DNA from: Anaerolineae bacterium
GTDB lineage: Bacteria > Chloroflexota > Anaerolineae > Aggregatilineales > Phototrophicaceae
Assembly (NCBI GenBank): GCA_022843745.1
Contig: JALHNB010000052.1
Span: forward strand, 1-34,565
Length of the DNA stretch: 34,565 nt
Direction of reading: 5' to 3'
A program made the position numbers and the translations under genes. Shown one piece after another: positions 1 through 8,094 of this stretch (positions within the stretch are counted from its first letter, which is position 1; every line of letters starts with the position of its first letter). The notes under the pieces were generated by a model. The model saw nothing but the letters and a program-made list of their open reading frames with translations, was not told the origin of the DNA and did not search any database.

Positions 1-37
1 GCGCATATAACCGTGCATCTGGTAATTTCGCACCCAT
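1..37 (-). CDS. 5' end of an unidentified gene running off the left edge
   Basis: Reading the minus strand, an ATG at 37-35 opens a frame (M-G-A-K-L-P-D-A-R-L-Y-A) that continues past the window edge. It is preceded by an AGGAGAGG Shine-Dalgarno-like stretch (about 46-53), which makes it a credible translation start. Only twelve codons are visible, so no function can be given. Confidence 0.45.
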   Translation of the reverse strand, partial: MGAKLPDARLYA

Positions 38-107
38 TTTTTCGGTCCTCTCCTTTTTTCTTCTATTCTAACCCCACTTTTTACCCTCCCAAATTTGTGG
101 GTAATGC

Positions 108-190
108 ATAGCCCTCATGGCGAGGGGTTGGGGGTGAGGTTGTATTAAATACCTACCCTTGTGAAGGGGTTTGGGGTGGGGATGCCTGAA
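108..190. repeat. Partial copy of the G/C-rich dispersed repeat
   Basis: Downstream of the histidine kinase gene lies GAGGGGTTGGGGGTGAGG followed by TTGTATTAAATACCTACCC and a GGGGTTTGGGGTGGGG tail. The same string, with a fuller left palindrome arm, recurs at 2250-2335 and 13505-13583. The left arm here is truncated to about CCCTCATGGCGAGGGG. Confidence 0.75.
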
Positions 191-245
191 AGTTACATCA
201 TCATACTGAAATGTCAACAGAACCTGGCAATCAAGGTGTAAAGTT

Positions 246-1355
246 TCAGGCCGCAGGCAGCGTAAAATGAAACGTGCTGCCTTGTCCCGGCCCAGGGCTT
301 TCTGCCCAAATTCTACCGCCCTGTGCCTCCACCAGATAGCGCGTGATCGTCAGGCCGATTCCGCTGCCACCGCTGGCACGGGAACGCGATTTATCCACCC
401 GATAGAAACGTTGAAAAATACGCTCCCGATCTTCTGGCGCCAAACCAATGCCCGTATCACGAACGGCAATATCAAGCATGTGATCGCTCGGCTTCAAACA
501 GACCGTCACTTTCCCGGCGCTAGGGCTGTATTGCAGCGCGTTGCCGAGCAGATTCGTCAGAATCTGTTCCAATCGGTCATGGTCGGCACGGACGGATGGC
601 AGCACAGGCGGAATTTCGACCTGAAGCGCGATATTTTTGTCGCTGAACTGGGGCTGCATTCGTTCAACCACCACCTGAACGATCTGCGCAGGATCGAGCG
701 TTTGCGGCTGGATGGGAACTTGCCCGGATTCAACTCGCGAAAGCTCCTGCAAATCTTCGACCAGGCGCTGTAAACGCGCGGCCTCGCGATGCACTATCTG
801 AAAGGTTTCCGGGATTGCCGGGAGGATATTATCTTGCAGCCCTTCCATATAGCCTTTGATGCTCGCCAGCGGTGTTTTGAGTTCGTGGGTCACATCGGCA
901 AGCAGTTGGCGGCGGGTGGTTTCAGATTCAGCCAGCACCGATGCCATCTGATTGAAGCTGGTCATCAGCTCGCCCAGTTCGTCACCTGTCCGAGCATCCA
1001 ATCGTTCTTCGTAATGTCCGCTGGCGATGCGCTGGCTTAAATCCACTACGGCACGGATTGGGCGAACAATGCGCTGGCTCACGAACCAACTGACAATAAC
1101 GGCTGTCAGAACTGCCGCTCCACCCGCCAGAATCAGGGCGTTATTCACCGATGCGCGAACACTAACGTCCAGTTGAGCATCCAGAATCTCCAGATGCTCC
1201 ATCATCCCCCCTCTGTTTCCTGCGCCCATACCTCGATTGTGTAAAGTTTCCCAGAAATTCTGCGGGGCGATAAATGAGGTCGCGATGGACAGCACAACCA
1301 GGCTCACGCCGATGACCATCAGGTAAGATACAAATAGCTTATGCGAGAGTTTCAT
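246..1355 (-). CDS. HAMP-domain sensor histidine kinase
   Basis: Membrane sensor kinase of a two-component system; it should autophosphorylate a histidine and pass the phosphate to the response regulator encoded just upstream. Visible order: membrane segment at residues 9-30, a short extracytoplasmic loop rich in Gly/Met (about 31-70), second membrane segment 72-93, HAMP linker 94-147, HisKA with the H-box DVTHELKTP (His157 is the predicted phosphoacceptor), then an HATPase_c domain with N-box (Asn272), DTGIGL G1 box at 300-305, F-box FQRFYRVDKS and G2 box SGGSGIGL at 328-335. All catalytic boxes are intact and the 369-residue length is normal. The start ATG overlaps the regulator stop codon (ATGA), indicating translational coupling. 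The short sensor loop gives no hint of the ligand. Confidence 0.95.
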   Translation of the reverse strand: MKLSHKLFVSYLMVIGVSLVVLSIATSFIAPQNFWETLHNRGMGAGNRGGMMEHLEILDAQLDVSVRASVNNALILAGGAAVLTAVIVSWFVSQRIVRPIRAVVDLSQRIASGHYEERLDARTGDELGELMTSFNQMASVLAESETTRRQLLADVTHELKTPLASIKGYMEGLQDNILPAIPETFQIVHREAARLQRLVEDLQELSRVESGQVPIQPQTLDPAQIVQVVVERMQPQFSDKNIALQVEIPPVLPSVRADHDRLEQILTNLLGNALQYSPSAGKVTVCLKPSDHMLDIAVRDTGIGLAPEDRERIFQRFYRVDKSRSRASGGSGIGLTITRYLVEAQGGRIWAESPGPGQGSTFHFTLPAA

Positions 1356-2041
1356 AGGGGATCATCCCCGAACTTATAGCCGACCCCGCGTACAGTCACA
1401 ATGAACTGCGAATCAGACGGGTCGATTTCGAGTTTCTGGCGAATATGCCCAATATGCACATCCACCACCCGATCTTCGCCATAAAAGTCATAGCCCCAAA
1501 CCTGTTCCAGAAGTTGTTCGCGGCTCAAGACCATCCCAGCATAGGATGCCAGCGTATTGAGCAGCTTGAATTCCAGCAGGGTCAGATCAATCAGTTGCTC
1601 GTCTCGGTAGACCTCATGTTTTTGAACATCAATGCGCAGGTGCTTGAAGCTCAAAATCTGTGCCTCATCCAGCGCTTTGTTGCGGCCACGACGCAAAATC
1701 GCCTTCACACGCGCGGCAAGCTCACGCGGGCTGAACGGCTTGGTCAGGTAATCATCCGCGCCAACCGTCAGCCCGACAACACGATCAGTTTCTTCCGATT
1801 TTGCGGTGAGCAGCAGCACATAAACATCCGATACCCGCCGGATCTGCTGCAAAACTTCCAGTCCATCAATACCCGGCAGCATAATATCCAGAATCACGAG
1901 GTCAGGTTGATAGCGCCGAAAGGCCGCCAATCCCTCCTGCCCATTATGCGCCAGATGCACCGTATTGCCCTCGGCCTTCAGATAGGCTTCAACCACATTC
2001 AGAATGTTTTCTTCATCGTCGATGACCAGTATGACAGCCAT
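1352..2041 (-). CDS. OmpR/PhoB-family response regulator
   Basis: DNA-binding response regulator, partner of the overlapping histidine kinase. The N-terminal receiver domain shows the acidic pair Asp8/Asp9, phosphoacceptor Asp52 (LDIMLPG), Thr79 and Lys101 (TKPF). The C-terminal half is a winged-helix Trans_reg_C domain ending VRGVGYKFGDDPL, typical of OmpR/PhoB proteins; the hallmark V-D-V-H-I-G-H-I-R-Q-K-L is present. It is promoter-proximal in the operon, so the pair is transcribed regulator first. A GGGGATGATCCCC hairpin at 1357-1369 lies just before the kinase start and could tune coupling (inference). The Shine-Dalgarno before its own ATG is weak. Target genes cannot be told from this window. 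Confidence 0.95.
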   Translation of the reverse strand: MAVILVIDDEENILNVVEAYLKAEGNTVHLAHNGQEGLAAFRRYQPDLVILDIMLPGIDGLEVLQQIRRVSDVYVLLLTAKSEETDRVVGLTVGADDYLTKPFSPRELAARVKAILRRGRNKALDEAQILSFKHLRIDVQKHEVYRDEQLIDLTLLEFKLLNTLASYAGMVLSREQLLEQVWGYDFYGEDRVVDVHIGHIRQKLEIDPSDSQFIVTVRGVGYKFGDDPL

Positions 2042-2152
2042 AAATGCAGAGTCCCAATTTCAGATCGTTACTCCCATTGTACAGCTTCTTACGTCTGCCC
2101 ATTCACAATGCAGGCGCTTTTCCGTAGAGAGAGGGGGAATTAGACCGATCTG

Positions 2153-2335
2153 AAGCCCCTCCCTATTGCTATGGGGAGGGGTTTGGGGCTTTCAGGGGTA
2201 GGTTTTTTGTGTTTAGCGCCGTTTCCTCACTCCAAAGCCTCTATTTTTCTCCCCTCTCTCGCTTGCGGAGAGGGGCTGGGGGTGAGGTTGTATTAAATAC
2301 CTACCCCTGAAAGGGGGTTTGGGGTGGGGATACGC
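2153..2335. repeat. Two adjacent G/C-rich palindromic repeat modules
   Basis: Between the regulator and the oxidoreductase are two modules. The first (about 2153-2192) has arms CCCCTCCC / GGGAGGGG plus a GGGGCT tail. The second (2250-2335) has arms CCCCTCTC / GAGAGGGG, then CTGGGGGTGAGG, TTGTATTAAATACCTACCC and GGGGTTTGGGGTGGGG. About 57 nt from 2250 are identical to 13505-13561. Confidence 0.85.
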
Positions 2336-2359
2336 CTTCAGTACCGGACAAACCCCGAC

Positions 2360-3349
2360 TCACTGGATGACGTTATTCTCATTTTTCAGCGAACTATACG
2401 CCGCATCGATCACCTTCATGACCGCGATTCCGTCCGCGCCGCCGACAATCGGTTGTGTGCCAGCGTCGACGCATTTCAGGAAATGATCCGCCTGCCGTGT
2501 GAAGCGGTTGAGTGATTCGTCCGCTGGAAGCTGAGACCAATCGCTATCCCCCGCCAGCTTATACAGGAGGCCACCGGGCTTGTTGTAGTCGATGACTGCT
2601 TCGCCCTGTGTTCCATAGATGCGAATTTCCGCTTCAGAAACGGGCGTGACCCAACTGCAATTCAGCGAACCCGCTACGCCGCCCGTGCTGGTGACGAGAA
2701 TCGAGGCGCTGTCCTCGACGCGGATATTTGGCAAAATCGTGGAAATGCTGCCGCTGACTCGGTTAATTTCCTGGGCAGTGATAGCGCGGAAAATATCAAT
2801 GCTGTGAACCAGTGTATCAATCAGCACACCGCCGCCTGCCGTCTCTTTATCGGTAAACCACGAATTCCCCGCCCGATCAAAACGAAAGCCGAAGCGGTTA
2901 TAAATCTGAACAGGCTTGCCGAGCTTACCGTTGGCGATCATTTCTCGTGCCTGCATCACAGGTTCATGGAAACGGTGGCAGAAGGCAAACTGAAACGCGC
3001 TTTTGCTCTGTGCGGCTGTCTCGACAATTTTTTCGGTTTCCGCCAGCGTCCGTGCTGGGGGTTTCTCGCACAGCACCGCGATCCCCCGCGCCGCTGCCGC
3101 CTGTACCGAGGCCAGATGCGCGTTGGGCGGCGTGCAGATGCTGATGGCATCCGGCTTCACCGTATCCAGCATTTCTTCGGCGCTCTGGAATGCCTTGCCG
3201 CCAAACTCACGCACTCTGGATTCCGCTGGCGCGAGATTGATGTCTGAGATGCCGACAATTTCACATTGTTCCTGCCAGAATTTGTAAGCGGTGAGATGCG
3301 TGCCGCCAATCCCGCCCGCGCCGATAACAGCCACTTTAATTTTTGCCAT
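2360..3349 (-). CDS. Gfo/Idh/MocA-family NAD(P)-dependent oxidoreductase
   Basis: Sugar or inositol dehydrogenase-type enzyme, cytoplasmic. The N-terminal Rossmann fold has GAGGIGG at residues 10-16 and the family signature EKP at 95-97 (CEKPPAR), whose Lys96 is normally catalytic. The C-terminal domain keeps the [17 protein letters not shown] stretch with Asp178 and His182, the usual substrate/proton-relay residues. The 329-residue length is normal. The start has AAAGGG seven bases before the ATG. The upstream gene on the same strand is a NagB-like deaminase, but 378 bases of repeat sequence separate them, so a shared transcript is uncertain. The substrate cannot be assigned within this broad family. 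Confidence 0.93.
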   Translation of the reverse strand: MAKIKVAVIGAGGIGGTHLTAYKFWQEQCEIVGISDINLAPAESRVREFGGKAFQSAEEMLDTVKPDAISICTPPNAHLASVQAAAARGIAVLCEKPPARTLAETEKIVETAAQSKSAFQFAFCHRFHEPVMQAREMIANGKLGKPVQIYNRFGFRFDRAGNSWFTDKETAGGGVLIDTLVHSIDIFRAITAQEINRVSGSISTILPNIRVEDSASILVTSTGGVAGSLNCSWVTPVSEAEIRIYGTQGEAVIDYNKPGGLLYKLAGDSDWSQLPADESLNRFTRQADHFLKCVDAGTQPIVGGADGIAVMKVIDAAYSSLKNENNVIQ

Positions 3350-3438
3350 TCCCCTGCCCTTTCTGATAACTGACCCTAAAGCCCCGATTATATGCGGTTT
3401 AACGATTTAATTGAGTAATGCCTCATCGGGTTTTGTAT

Positions 3439-3565
3439 GGGCGCAATAATGGTGTTGAACAAAATAAATCGGTAACGCATTTCGTAGGGGCACGATGCAT
3501 CGTGCCCTTACACCCAATATTGACGACATTACCGAAATAAAAAGTTCAATTGCATTATTGCGCCC
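3439..3565. mobile_element. MITE-like hairpin element, terminal inverted repeats GGGCGCAATAATG
   Basis: A 127-bp element bounded by perfect 13-bp inverted repeats, GGGCGCAATAATG (3439-3451) and CATTATTGCGCCC (3553-3565). Further inward are partly matching arms (GTTGAAC / GTTCAA and CGGTAA / TTACCG). Near its centre (3484-3511) sits a GTAGGGGC...GCCCTTAC palindrome with centre ACGATGCATCGT. There is no ORF; it would need a transposase in trans. Left-end relatives occur at 31210-31286 and 11250-11312. Confidence 0.7.
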
Positions 3566-3608
3566 TTATGAAAACAACATCCGATTTATTTTCTGAAAGC
3601 CCATTATT
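3560..3608. repeat. Repeat copy, inverted relative to 31320-31366
   Basis: The segment containing AACATCCGATTTATTTTCTG and AAAGCCCATTATTGC is the reverse complement, with one or two differences, of the segment at about 31320-31362. It directly abuts the right end of the 3439-3565 element, suggesting compound or nested insertion. Confidence 0.75.
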
Positions 3609-3649
3609 GCGACCATGCAAATCTCTGAATTTCCCCTCATGTAGGGGCG

Positions 3650-3727
3650 ATCCCGCCGGGCCGCCCTCACATCCTTTTGCTCCCCTCTCCATGAGCTTGC
3701 GAAATGGGGAGGGGATTAGGGGAGGGG
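3650..3727. repeat. G/C-rich palindromic repeat, ATGAGCTTGCGAAAT subtype
   Basis: The 33-nt palindrome at 3682-3714 (arms CCCCTCTCC / GGGGAGGGG around ATGAGCTTGCGAAAT) is identical to 34061-34093 and occurs inverted at 31157-31189. It touches the 3' end of the deaminase gene. A half copy of the GTAGGGGC family lies at about 3642-3665. Confidence 0.8.
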
Positions 3728-4504
3728 TTAATCTCCCCCCGCCCCACCCAGCAGCGCCGAAGAATCCGGGTCGAGATAGACCTTCACCTTTTCCTGTGTG
3801 CGCAAAATGGATGCGGGACACATTTCGGTGATCGGCCCTTCCAGCGCAGCTTGAACCGCCCTCGCCTTGCGCGATTCCGGCACAAGCACCATCACATGCG
3901 GCGGTTGCAATAGCGCGTGGATCGTCAGCGAAAGCGCCTGTGTGGGTACGTCGTCAATCGTTGGGAAGTGCCCCTCCCCCACCTGTTGGCGGCGGCACGC
4001 CATATCCAGTGTCACGACGTGAATGAGTTTATCGGTCACAAAATCGGCAGGCGGATCATTAAATGCCAGATGCCCGTTTTCGCCCATCCCCATCACGCAC
4101 AGGACAGGCTGATGCTTTTCCAGAAGCGCGGCATAGCGGTCTAATTCCGCCTGAACATCGCTTGCGTCACCCCGCATCCCAAAGGCCATGCGTGGCTGAA
4201 AAATATTGGCGACCTTTTCGCGCAAAAATCGCCGGAAACTGGCGGGATGTTCGGCAGACATGCCCAGATATTCATCCATATGGAACGCGGAAATTTTATC
4301 CCAGGGAATATCCGAGTAGCCCTGGAGTGCCTGGAGGAAAGCAAGCTGCGAGTTGCCGCTGGCGAAGATAACCGATGTCTCGCCGCGTTCGGAAACAGCA
4401 TCCTTGACGATTTTAGCGAAGTCCGCCGCCGCCGCTTTCCCGACTGCCGCGTTCGACTCGTAAATCCCGACGGTCATCTGGTCAATTTTGGTAAATGTTG
4501 GCAT
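3728..4504 (-). CDS. Glucosamine-6-phosphate deaminase/isomerase family (NagB-like)
   Basis: Cytoplasmic amino-sugar phosphate isomerase-deaminase family, which in the characterised members converts glucosamine 6-phosphate to fructose 6-phosphate and ammonia. Diagnostic stretches are FASGNSQ at 48-53 (phosphate loop), HMDEYLG at 75-81 with the Asp77-Glu78 pair, and MGMGENGHLAFNDPPADF at 138-155 carrying the conserved His145. Relative to E. coli NagB the aspartate two residues before this histidine is Asn143, and the later glutamate is Asp150; this GENGHLAFNDPP pattern is, as I recall, common in a NagB-like subfamily, so exact substrate is uncertain. Length 258 is normal. The start has only a weak Shine-Dalgarno. 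The 3' end abuts a dispersed repeat. Possibly linked to the downstream oxidoreductase in sugar use. Confidence 0.88.
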   Translation of the reverse strand: MPTFTKIDQMTVGIYESNAAVGKAAAADFAKIVKDAVSERGETSVIFASGNSQLAFLQALQGYSDIPWDKISAFHMDEYLGMSAEHPASFRRFLREKVANIFQPRMAFGMRGDASDVQAELDRYAALLEKHQPVLCVMGMGENGHLAFNDPPADFVTDKLIHVVTLDMACRRQQVGEGHFPTIDDVPTQALSLTIHALLQPPHVMVLVPESRKARAVQAALEGPITEMCPASILRTQEKVKVYLDPDSSALLGGAGGD

Positions 4505-4703
4505 ACGCGCTCACGCAGAGAATAGTCTAATTTCGTAAACATGACCGAATATAACACTTTTCTCTTCAAAGCGCCGTCTAAAGCCAGACCAATTTGGAGG
4601 GTTAAAAAATCGCGCCAGCGTTGCCAATGTTGGCAGGTTTCAGCCGACCCGCATCCAGCCAAATAGAAAGGAGAGCGCAGATGCAGACTTAATTTTCAAC
4701 ATC

Positions 4704-5291
4704 CTAACCCCGTCGGAATCCGCGCCAGGGGAACACATCTTCCGGTTCATCCAGATCATAAAAAATATATTCAACATTGCTGTCCGGCTGGAGTGAACGT
4801 GTATATACGAACGCCGCGCGTCTTCCCCAATAAATGCTAATCATCATATCCTGCATGGAAAATCCGGTGGGTTTTCCCCAGGCTGCCATCAACTGCCCTA
4901 TCGTGTATTCTTGCACCGGGATCATCGTGCGGACGATCATTTGACTGGCCGGATCGAAATCGAAAGAGACATCATTGAGCGTGCAGAGCCAATATTTATC
5001 GCTGAATAGATTACATGAAACGTGTTCGGGTAATGGTTTGCCAGGAAGATAATCGGCTGGGACATCAGGAGGCTGAGGAATCGCACCGATTCTGGCAATG
5101 GTCAATTCACTGAGGATAAGCAGGGTCAAGCATAGCATGAGCAGGCCAACAAAACGAAACAGCACGGGTTTCTTTTTTATTGAAACATCCATGCTTGCAG
5201 GTATAGGCTGCACTTCATCTTGATCTACTTGATCTACTTGATCTACTTGATCTACTTGATCTACTTGATTTACGAAATATCGTCTAAACAT
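4704..5291 (-). CDS. Small membrane-anchored hypothetical protein with VDQ tandem repeat
   Basis: Unrecognised 195-residue protein. I start it at 5291 because GGAG sits eight bases before that ATG; the frame stays open to a TTG at 5471, but that would overlap the divergent regulator gene. Near the N-terminus is N-Q followed by five V-D-Q units, encoded by a 9-bp DNA tandem repeat. Then a positively charged KKK and one membrane helix (about residues 44-65, FVGLLMLCLTLLILSEL) precede a roughly 125-residue domain with a CNLFSDKYWLCTLND motif (possible disulfide), probably extracytoplasmic. The repeat therefore falls in the short cytoplasmic tail if topology is N-in. Divergent from the XRE-STAND regulator; a functional link is only suggested by position. 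Confidence 0.7.
   Translation of the reverse strand: MFRRYFVNQVDQVDQVDQVDQVDQDEVQPIPASMDVSIKKKPVLFRFVGLLMLCLTLLILSELTIARIGAIPQPPDVPADYLPGKPLPEHVSCNLFSDKYWLCTLNDVSFDFDPASQMIVRTMIPVQEYTIGQLMAAWGKPTGFSMQDMMISIYWGRRAAFVYTRSLQPDSNVEYIFYDLDEPEDVFPWRGFRRG
5220..5273. repeat. 9-bp tandem repeat (TTGATCTAC, five perfect units plus one variant)
   Basis: Five exact copies of TTGATCTAC are followed by TTGATTTAC. The unit is a multiple of three, so copy-number change by slippage would lengthen or shorten the V-D-Q tract of the overlapping minus-strand protein without breaking its frame. Confidence 0.95.
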
Positions 5292-5362
5292 CGCTTCATC
5301 TCCAATCAAAGATATTCTGAGGAGATTAAAGCACAGCCTTCGCGCCGATTCGCCGATCTTTT

Positions 5363-5392
5363 GACACAAAGAGCGACACAAAGAGCGACACA
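5363..5392. repeat. 12-bp direct repeat in a divergent intergenic region
   Basis: GACACAAAGAGC occurs twice head to tail (5363-5374, 5375-5386) followed by GACACAA. It lies between the membrane-protein gene and the divergent XRE-STAND regulator, where operator sites would be expected. No binding role is shown. Confidence 0.7.
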
Positions 5393-5460
5393 ATAAACCT
5401 ATTTTGAATAAAATGGATAATATCGGATGCAGGAATTTTGAGTTCCAGATTGAGATATGA

Positions 5461-7866
5461 ATGAATGCCAATGAATCTTTTGGGGAGTGGCTGCGTCAGC
5501 GTCGAAAAGCGCTCGATCTGACTCAAGCGGAACTCGCCTGTCAGATCGGTTGTGCGACCACGACTATTCGCAAGTTCGAATCAGGTGTGCGCCGCCCTTC
5601 CAAACAAATCAGCGAACGCATGGCTGATATTCTGGCGATTTCGCTCGATGATCGCGCAAATTTTCTGGCTTTTGCTCGCCGCGTGACCAATAGCGCAACC
5701 CCGGCATTGGATTTGAACGGACTCACTTCGACCAGCAATCTTCCTTTGCAATCAACGCCGTTCATTGGCCGAGAGGACGAATTAGCACATATAGCGGATC
5801 GTCTCCACGATCCCACCTGCCGCCTGCTGACCCTCGTCGGTGCGGGCGGCATCGGGAAAACGCGCCTCGCCCTGCAAGCCGCAGCCGACCAAATCGACAA
5901 GTTTTCAGATGGTGTATATTTCATCTCGCTCACGCCCATCGGCTCGACTACCTTCATTGCCTCTGCCATCGCCAACGCCCTGGATTTCTCCTTTCACGGA
6001 CAGGATGATCCCGACACCCAAATTGTCAACTACCTGCGCAGCAAACACATCCTTTTGGTGATGGATAATTATGAACACCTTTTAGGCGGTGTCACCCTCC
6101 TGGCAGAAATCCTGGCTAACGTACCCCGCCTCAAACTTCTGGTGACATCCCGCGAACGCCTGAACATGCAGGAAGAATGGATACTTCCGGTTGAAGGCCT
6201 TCCCTTTTCTGCCGCTGTTGAGTTGTTTGCACAGACCGCCCGCCGGTTGCAACCTGGATTCTCGCTTGATGCTAATCAGGCTGGTGTCGCCGACATTTGT
6301 CGCACCGTCGAAGGTCTGCCGTTGGGAATCGAACTCGCCGCCAGTTGGCTGCGTACCATGCCTTGCCAGCAGATCGCCGAGCAAATCAAACGTGACTTAG
6401 ATTTCCTGGCGACCCCGCTGCGCAATGTACCGGAGCGCCATCGCAGCTTGCGGGCAGTTTTTGAGCATTCCTGGGGGTTGCTCTCCGAGATTGAGCGCAG
6501 TGTATTGATGAAATTATCGGTTTTTCGCGGCGGGATTGATGCCGAAGCCGCCGAACAAATCGTATGTGCTTCTCTGGCACTGTTGGCAGGCTTAGTTGAT
6601 AAATCGCTTGTCCGGCTCAACGCGGCGGGTCGTTACGAGATGCACGAACTCCTGCGCCAATTTGCCGCCGACAAATTGACGGAATCAGATGAAACTGCCG
6701 AAACCCAACGTCGCCATTTTCAGTTTTTTCTGGGTTTGGCCGAACAGCTTGATCGTTGGTTCTTTGGTCCACAACATCTGGTCTGGATGGATCGAATTGA
6801 AACCGAACACGACAACTTCCGGGCGGCGCTCGATTGGGCATCACAAGTCGGGGATGCTGAGTCCGGCCTGCGGCTGGCGGGCGCGCTGGGATGGTTCTGG
6901 AATCGTCGCACCTACTGGAATGAGGGCCACGAGTGGCTGGGAATTTTTCTGGCAGCAGGCCGTAACACATCCCCTGAGATAAGGGCAAAGGCTCTGCACC
7001 ACGCGCTGGTGATTGACATGGAATTCCACGATAACCGGGATATTTCGGCGCTGCTGGGCGAGGCGTTGATCCTGGCTCGTGAAGTGGAAGATCAAAGGAC
7101 CAGAGCGTGGCTTCTCAGCAGCGTGGGATTTGTCGGAGACCCTGATTTTACAGATTGTGAACGCTATCTTGAGCAGGCGCTGGCGTTGTTCAGGGAACTC
7201 GAAGATCACTGGGGCATCTGCCAGACACTCTCCCGTCTCGCTCAGAAATTATTTCAGAGAGGCGATTTCACCCATGCCGCTGAACTGCAAGAAGAAGGAA
7301 TCCGACTGGCTCGACAGGCTGGCGCAAAAAGTGTTTTATGCTGGTCAGCCCTGCTGTCAGCTTGCAGAAATTGGTATCAGGGCAACACAGACTTGCGAAC
7401 CGAGAGCATGTATCTGGAGAGTTTGGCGCTGTTCCGCGAACTTCGCTACAAATATGGCATTTTGTTGGCCTTGTGTCACTTAGGTAAGTTCGCGCGTTTG
7501 CGGGGTGATGATGAGCGAGCCAGGGCGCTTTTTGAACAGAGTCTCACACTTGCTCAACAAGTCGGCCAGAAAAGCTATATGACGGTCAGCCTCATCGGTC
7601 TGGCAGAGATTTTTGAACGATCTGATGACCCGCAGCGTGGTGCGCAAATTATTGGAGCAGTGAGCGATATTATCCAGACATGGATGTACGGCCCATCACT
7701 CGGCGCTCAGGAAGATCGAAGAGATTACGAGCGCACCCTGGCCGCCGCTCGCGCCCAACTTGGCGAGTCAGCTTTCGCAGCTGCTTTCGCCGAAGGCCAG
7801 CGCATGACACTCGATGAGGCTGTGGCTTACGCCTGGTCGGATTCTGTCCACATTGTAACTGAATAA
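5461..7866 (+). CDS. XRE-HTH / STAND ATPase / TPR regulatory protein
   Basis: Large (801-residue) signal-transduction ATPase likely to act as a transcriptional regulator. Residues 7-65 form an XRE/Cro-type helix-turn-helix (LTQAELACQIGCATTTIRKFE). Then comes a STAND/NB-ARC-like NTPase: FIGREDEL at 101-108, Walker A GAGGIGKT at 127-134, Walker B around HILLVMDN (Asp202), and a TSRERL sensor motif near 229-234. A winged-helix segment (SVLMKLSVFRGGIDAEAAEQI) follows, and the C-terminal 400 residues are TPR-like helical repeats, the usual inducer or partner sensor. The ATG follows the TGA of an overlapping tiny frame, with no strong Shine-Dalgarno. It is divergent from the VDQ-repeat membrane protein, a candidate target. 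Inducer unknown. Confidence 0.9.
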   Translation: MNANESFGEWLRQRRKALDLTQAELACQIGCATTTIRKFESGVRRPSKQISERMADILAISLDDRANFLAFARRVTNSATPALDLNGLTSTSNLPLQSTPFIGREDELAHIADRLHDPTCRLLTLVGAGGIGKTRLALQAAADQIDKFSDGVYFISLTPIGSTTFIASAIANALDFSFHGQDDPDTQIVNYLRSKHILLVMDNYEHLLGGVTLLAEILANVPRLKLLVTSRERLNMQEEWILPVEGLPFSAAVELFAQTARRLQPGFSLDANQAGVADICRTVEGLPLGIELAASWLRTMPCQQIAEQIKRDLDFLATPLRNVPERHRSLRAVFEHSWGLLSEIERSVLMKLSVFRGGIDAEAAEQIVCASLALLAGLVDKSLVRLNAAGRYEMHELLRQFAADKLTESDETAETQRRHFQFFLGLAEQLDRWFFGPQHLVWMDRIETEHDNFRAALDWASQVGDAESGLRLAGALGWFWNRRTYWNEGHEWLGIFLAAGRNTSPEIRAKALHHALVIDMEFHDNRDISALLGEALILAREVEDQRTRAWLLSSVGFVGDPDFTDCERYLEQALALFRELEDHWGICQTLSRLAQKLFQRGDFTHAAELQEEGIRLARQAGAKSVLCWSALLSACRNWYQGNTDLRTESMYLESLALFRELRYKYGILLALCHLGKFARLRGDDERARALFEQSLTLAQQVGQKSYMTVSLIGLAEIFERSDDPQRGAQIIGAVSDIIQTWMYGPSLGAQEDRRDYERTLAAARAQLGESAFAAAFAEGQRMTLDEAVAYAWSDSVHIVTE

Positions 7867-7951
7867 AACAAACTGTCTGTATCGTATCCCCAAAATGGTT
7901 CTTCTCGATTTCGCGAAACTCGCCCCTTTGCGCTCTAATTATCCTTAATCG

Positions 7952-8016
7952 TCTATCCGTAAATCTCGATTCTTAGAGCATCTCGCCATGACGCAACGCG
8001 GAGAGTTTATAGATAG
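7952..8016. mobile_element. Short inverted-repeat element, GTCTATCCGTAAA-type ends
   Basis: Imperfect inverted ends CTATCCGTAAATCTC (left) and GAGAGTTTATAGATAG (right) enclose about 35 bp including CATGACGCAACGC. The same ends occur at 14672-14741 and the right half recurs at 12746-12795. It lies in the 228-base gap upstream of the glycosidase-like gene; nothing else was recognised in that gap. Confidence 0.55.
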
Positions 8017-8094
8017 TCTTTAAACTCAGCATTTTTTACTCAGCACTTTTTACTCAGTTTTTTTACACATTACTTAAAAATTGGAGACCCGCCC

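Noticed and set aside
267-1040. Plus-strand reading frames opposite the histidine kinase
   Set aside because: They are antisense to a complete kinase with all motifs, and have no domain signal or ribosome binding site.
3484-3511. Canonical chromosomal parS or a transcription-factor operator at the GTAGGGGC palindromes
   Set aside because: The sequence does not resemble TGTTTCACGTGAAACA, and copies sit in many unrelated places, including between convergent genes, so they are dispersed repeats.
5220-5273. CRISPR-like array
   Set aside because: The 9-bp units are contiguous without spacers and are coding; this is a simple tandem repeat.
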